From the NCBI RefSeq assembly GCF_002863225.1, contig NZ_PKEK01000106.1, forward strand, positions 1 to 41,676: a DNA stretch of 41,676 bases, read 5' to 3'. Of this stretch, positions 38,759 through 41,676 are shown one piece after another; the stretch's first letter is position 1, and each line of letters starts with the position of its first letter. A model generated the notes under the pieces. That model was not told the DNA's origin. It did no database searches and saw nothing but the letters and a program-made list of their open reading frames with translations. Source of the stretch: Mycobacterium sp. (GTDB lineage: Bacteria > Actinomycetota > Actinomycetes > Mycobacteriales > Mycobacteriaceae). A program made the position numbers and the translations under genes.

Positions 38759-40957
38759 TCATTCCCCTCCGAAATCGTTGAGATCGATGATCGTCAAGTC
38801 GGTCGACGGAACCTCGGAGCCGTCAATCACCGCCTCCGGCAACCCTTCTGGCAGAAGGCCACCGGGGATCCAGTACTCGTTAGCCCCTGCCTCGTTGCCA
38901 GATGGGATCCTTATATTGTAATTCTCGAGTTCGCCTATATCGATTCGGATCACTTCGAAGTCTCTGAAATAGCCTTCCGGCAACCCAAGCACCTGTTCGA
39001 TGTCGCCGAGGCTGCCCGCCTTCGCAAGTTCTTCGACCTCACTCGTGGGAAATACGAAGGAGGTCCCATCGCGCTGCCCAATGCCAAACCGGTCGAAGTT
39101 CTCCTGCAACATGAATCGCGTTCCACCACCGTCGAATTTCTGCAGGTGCCGTTCGATGTATTCCTGCGACAAATAGTCGGACGGATCGGGACGACTGCCT
39201 TTCGGTAAGGCAAGGATCTCGTCGCGCTTTTCGTCGGAAAGTCCCGACGAGTGGGAATCGTTCCCGCCACTACTGTTTTCTGTGGGTGGCGGCGGGTGGT
39301 GTGTCGTCGGGGGCGCGACAGCTGAGGACGTCGACGGCGAGCTTGCTACCCCTGGCGGTCCGTCACCCGGCCTGTCCGGCTGCGTGACCGCCGAAGGCTG
39401 ATGGAGTGCCGGCTCGTGACCAGCGCCAGGTTGAGCCACTCCGTCTCCGGGCCTGGGAATTGGAGTGGCCGTCGGCTTTTGAACAGCCGGGGTCTTGGAC
39501 TCGGTGTCACCGTAAGGCGGCAGGGTGGTGCCGGCTTTCGGTGCGGGCGCCGGCTGTCCACCCCTCGGTGGCTCGTTCTTCGGTGGCGGGTTGTCGTGCG
39601 GCGCAGGGTTGGGCAGCCGCGCTGGGTTGGGCAGGTGCAATCCTTTGGGTGCTTCGACGAGGTCGCCGGCGAGACCGCCCATCTTGCTGAGCTTCGACAG
39701 GGGACCGCCGGGCAGCAGCAGCGTTCCGAGGTCGAACAGAGATTCGCCCGTTGCCTTCAAGGGGTTGGTAGCCCAGTCGTCCCAATGCACGACGTCTTTG
39801 CCGAGCCCCTTCCACGCCTCTTCGGCCTTTTGCTCGCCGTCCAGTCCGGTAAGCGTTTCGAGGTTTTCGAGCGCGCCAGATAGCGAGTGCAAGAAGCCCT
39901 TTGGATCGATCACTGCCCGCAGCGGGTTGAGCGTCCACATCCCCTTGACTGCGCTCTCCGCTTCGGAGACGACACCGCCACAGATCCGCCCGAACTGGTC
40001 GATGGCCCGACCTACATCGGTGGCGTGCAGGAAGTGATCCCATTCTTTCTCGGCGTAATGCGCCATGGTGGTGAGGATCGTGGCCGCTTGGGTGATCGTG
40101 CGCGCGATCTGCTGTCGCAGTGCATCGACTTCGGCAGTGAACTGATTGACGATGACGCGAATATCGTTGGCAATCCTCTTGATTTCGTCTTCGTCCTCGT
40201 GGGAGAGGATCTCCCAGACTTCCTTGATCCCGGTCCAGGGATTGCAGATTCGAGATAGCAGGTCGATGATCGCCGCGTGGACTGTGTCGATCTTCGATGC
40301 ATACGTGGTGAGCTGAGCGGCGATGTGCGTGCACTGCTGCAGAATCGCTGACGCGCATCGATGAGTTTCGCCGAATGCCGCAGCGATGGCTGGGCCTTCT
40401 GGAATCTGTTGAGCCGCAATGCTACACATCGGTCCGAGCGTGCCGGTTATCTCGTTGACCTCGAAGTTGGTGCCGGCATTGATCCACGCCGCCGCCGCGC
40501 CGCGGAGCTTGCCGGAGTTTCCGGTCGGCCAGATCATCCCGATGTATTTGGACACCCAACCCCACCCGGCCGGGACACCGACGCCGCAGCCCACCGACGA
40601 CGGCGTCGAACCTGTCGAGATGGCACCGGTGGAATGCGGACCGGGAAGGGCGTGCCGGTGGCCCGAGATATTGGAGTTGGCCTCCGCGATCGAATAATTT
40701 CGTGCCGATACCCGCACGCCATCGCCCAGGCGGCACAACCCGTTTCGGGTCGTCGTCATCGCTTCCAGCAGTTTGGATGCTGATCTGTCGTAGCTGTGAC
40801 CGAAAGCCGCGCCGGCGGGATCGTCGCCGGACATCGCGCCGCAGCCGGCAAGCGACGAGGTGAGCGAATTGATCGTCGATCCCATTCCCTGGCCAATCGA
40901 AATGACCGAGGAGCCGGCGCTATCGAGTGCCTCAGGGTCGACCGCGAGCGGGGGCAT
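38759..40957 (-). CDS. CpnT-like ESX-secreted polymorphic toxin (predicted)
   Basis: 732 residues in three parts. Residues 1-430 are mainly helical; the first 95 resemble a WXG100-like hairpin, and the segment YIGMIWPTGNSGKLRGAAAAW (139-159) is typical of the N-terminal domain shared by CpnT-like actinobacterial toxins. Residues 440-570 are a Pro/Thr/Ser-rich linker. The C-terminal domain (about 572-732) is compact and distinct, with RFMLQENFDRFGIGQRDG, LGLPEGYF and RIPSGNEAGANEYWIPGG. It is not the NAD-glycohydrolase TNT domain of CpnT as I know it; the activity is unassigned. Two WXG100 genes precede it (four-base gap) and a candidate immunity gene follows without gap. No Sec signal, consistent with type VII export. 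Confidence 0.75.
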   Translation of the reverse strand: MPPLAVDPEALDSAGSSVISIGQGMGSTINSLTSSLAGCGAMSGDDPAGAAFGHSYDRSASKLLEAMTTTRNGLCRLGDGVRVSARNYSIAEANSNISGHRHALPGPHSTGAISTGSTPSSVGCGVGVPAGWGWVSKYIGMIWPTGNSGKLRGAAAAWINAGTNFEVNEITGTLGPMCSIAAQQIPEGPAIAAAFGETHRCASAILQQCTHIAAQLTTYASKIDTVHAAIIDLLSRICNPWTGIKEVWEILSHEDEDEIKRIANDIRVIVNQFTAEVDALRQQIARTITQAATILTTMAHYAEKEWDHFLHATDVGRAIDQFGRICGGVVSEAESAVKGMWTLNPLRAVIDPKGFLHSLSGALENLETLTGLDGEQKAEEAWKGLGKDVVHWDDWATNPLKATGESLFDLGTLLLPGGPLSKLSKMGGLAGDLVEAPKGLHLPNPARLPNPAPHDNPPPKNEPPRGGQPAPAPKAGTTLPPYGDTESKTPAVQKPTATPIPRPGDGVAQPGAGHEPALHQPSAVTQPDRPGDGPPGVASSPSTSSAVAPPTTHHPPPPTENSSGGNDSHSSGLSDEKRDEILALPKGSRPDPSDYLSQEYIERHLQKFDGGGTRFMLQENFDRFGIGQRDGTSFVFPTSEVEELAKAGSLGDIEQVLGLPEGYFRDFEVIRIDIGELENYNIRIPSGNEAGANEYWIPGGLLPEGLPEAVIDGSEVPSTDLTIIDLNDFGGE

Positions 40958-40961
40958 CAGT

Positions 40962-41252
40962 TCAAAGCCACATGGCCGAATTCGTCGCCATGGCCTGGGT
41001 GTAGTTGTGGTGCGCGGTGCTGCCAGCGCTCTGTAGGTGGTTCAACGCCTCCCGCATTGTCGCTTCGCCGTGCGTCCAGTGGCGGTGCGCCTCGGCATGC
41101 GCTGCGGCCGCCCGGCCCGACCACGTCAGGTGTAAACGGGTTACCAGCGAGTCGATTTCAGCTACGACACTTTCGGCGTGCTGCAGAAATTCACCCATCC
41201 GTTGCGTCGCGTCAGCCAGGGCTTCCGGGTCGACGGAGAACGGGTCAGCCAC
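40962..41252 (-). CDS. WXG100-family protein, second of the pair
   Basis: 96 residues, the standard size of EsxA/EsxB proteins. It has the helix-turn-helix hairpin with the WSG form of the WXG motif near the middle (HLTWSGRAAAAH), long amphipathic helices on both sides and no signal peptide. Start GTG 41252 overlaps the end of the first WXG100 gene by eight bases; the toxin starts four bases after its stop. It probably forms a heterodimer with the first WXG100 protein and guides the toxin to a type VII secretion system encoded elsewhere. Confidence 0.85.
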   Translation of the reverse strand: MADPFSVDPEALADATQRMGEFLQHAESVVAEIDSLVTRLHLTWSGRAAAAHAEAHRHWTHGEATMREALNHLQSAGSTAHHNYTQAMATNSAMWL

Positions 41253-41556
41253 GGTAGACGCCGTTCACCGTCTGGCTCGACGTGCAATCCAGATTGTCGA
41301 ATTCGAACCCGGTGACACCGATCCCCTTGGCAAGGGTGGACAACCCCTGCTGCACCTCACCGGCACCGCGATGCCATGAGTTCCATGCCTCGCCGTAGGC
41401 GCCACCTGCGCCGCCCTGCCAACCGTCGAGCAGGTCGCGTATGTGACCGTCCAGCTCGGCGAGGCGGGCTCGTAGATCTTTCGCGGCACTCGACAACGAC
41501 TGGGCCGCAACGCTCATGGCCTCGGGTGCGACCCGTACCGTCTCGTCGTGAGCCAT
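41245..41556 (-). CDS. WXG100-family protein, first of the pair
   Basis: 103 residues from ATG 41556. The WXG motif is WQG in LLDGWQGGAGGAYGEAWNSW; flanking helices are as expected for ESX substrates. A 15-residue tail with one Cys follows the second helix (DNLDCTSSQTVNGVYRG), which is unusual for EsxB-type proteins and may hold the export signal. It heads the four-gene cassette. A TAGCTT element and a -35-like TTGTGC precede the ATG, without a Shine-Dalgarno sequence, so the message is probably leaderless. Confidence 0.83.
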   Translation of the reverse strand: MAHDETVRVAPEAMSVAAQSLSSAAKDLRARLAELDGHIRDLLDGWQGGAGGAYGEAWNSWHRGAGEVQQGLSTLAKGIGVTGFEFDNLDCTSSQTVNGVYRG

Positions 41557-41563
41557 AGCGGTA

Positions 41564-41592
41564 AAGCTAAGGGCCGCGAACGGTCGGCACAA
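41564..41592 (-). promoter_or_regulatory. Promoter of the toxin cassette
   Basis: On the minus strand TTGTGC (41592-41587) and TAGCTT (41569-41564) are separated by 17 bases, a standard sigma-A layout, and the -10 element ends seven bases before ATG 41556. This is the best-formed promoter in the window. Confidence 0.55.
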
Positions 41593-41612
41593 TTCACCCT
41601 GAGTCGGGTGAA
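41593..41612. promoter_or_regulatory. Perfect dyad next to the cassette promoter
   Basis: TTCACCC (41593-41599) is mirrored by GGGTGAA (41606-41612) around TGAGTC. It directly abuts the -35 element of the cassette, so it may be an operator or activator site. It could also serve as a terminator hairpin for the gene that ends at 41617. Confidence 0.5.
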
Positions 41613-41616
41613 CGGC

Positions 41617-41676
41617 CTAGGAGTTGTTGCGGGCGCTCTCGTCGTTTTCGTCGTCGCGTTTGTCTTCGGGCGCCAG
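41617..41676 (-). CDS. 3' end of a gene continuing past the window
   Basis: The last 60 bases read as 19 codons and TAG on the minus strand (LAPEDKRDDENDESARNNS), a polar, acidic C-terminal tail typical of mycobacterial proteins. Start and identity lie outside. It would be upstream of the toxin cassette in the same direction. Confidence 0.45.
   Translation of the reverse strand: MAPEDKRDDENDESARNNS

Noticed and set aside
1..41676. tRNA, rRNA or riboswitch genes
   Set aside because: No cloverleaf ends, rRNA segments or known riboswitch cores were seen in the intergenic regions.

Overview
The window is from a mycobacterium and is probably a Mycolicibacterium-type, non-tuberculous species. The DNA is very GC-rich. 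It carries mycolic-acid methyltransferases, a FAS-II ketosynthase, mycothiol synthesis (mshA), hbhA, senX3-regX3 and WXG100/ESX proteins. From position 1 to about 38.2 kb, gene order follows the M. tuberculosis Rv0467-Rv0505c block, with a few insertions and replacements. No tRNA, rRNA, CRISPR array or insertion sequence was recognised.

Layout. (1) 1-7.2 kb is a lipid block: the 3' part of isocitrate lyase, fadB2, an extra KasB-like ketosynthase, two mycolic-acid methyltransferases, a UbiA-type prenyltransferase and the TetR regulator MadR. (2) 7.3-16.4 kb is a cell-envelope and housekeeping block: a DUF445 membrane protein, an XRE regulator, hbhA, a short operon of a small membrane protein, a secreted protein and deoC, then a divergent nitrilase operon with two tandem DUF2993 proteins, two SRPBCC/DUF2505 proteins and murB. 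(3) 16.4-27 kb holds an L,D-transpeptidase lipoprotein (LdtMt5 type), an SDR, a ROK regulator, mshA-ybjN, a FAD monooxygenase plus TetR pair, gpmA and senX3-regX3. (4) 27-35.8 kb holds a cysteine-rich protein, four tandem copies of a 56-bp repeat, a Ppx/GppA protein with a membrane partner, a TIM-barrel protein, a thioesterase-like protein, proC, an excisionase-like DNA-binding protein, the 33-codon gene for ribosomal protein bS22, galE2 and a PlsC-type acyltransferase. (5) 35.8-38.2 kb, on the minus strand, holds a third cyclopropane-type methyltransferase, hadD and serB1.

(6) 38.2-41.6 kb breaks the M. tuberculosis order. Four tightly packed minus-strand genes look like an ESX (type VII secretion) polymorphic-toxin cassette: two WXG100 proteins, a 732-residue protein with a CpnT-like N-terminal half, a proline-rich linker and a distinct C-terminal domain, and an 87-residue protein starting directly after the toxin stop codon, which is a candidate immunity protein. 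A well-formed promoter with an adjacent perfect dyad precedes it. This is the best candidate here for a little-described system.

The genes work together mainly in envelope biogenesis: chain elongation (KasB-like), dehydration (HadD) and modification (three methyltransferases) of mycolic acids under lipid-responsive control (MadR), peptidoglycan synthesis and crosslinking (MurB, Ldt), and phosphate/stress signalling (SenX3-RegX3, Ppx-like protein). Repeats resembling mycobacterial interspersed repetitive units occur at three places, and many genes appear to start with leaderless promoters (TANNNT 7-13 bases before a GTG or ATG).
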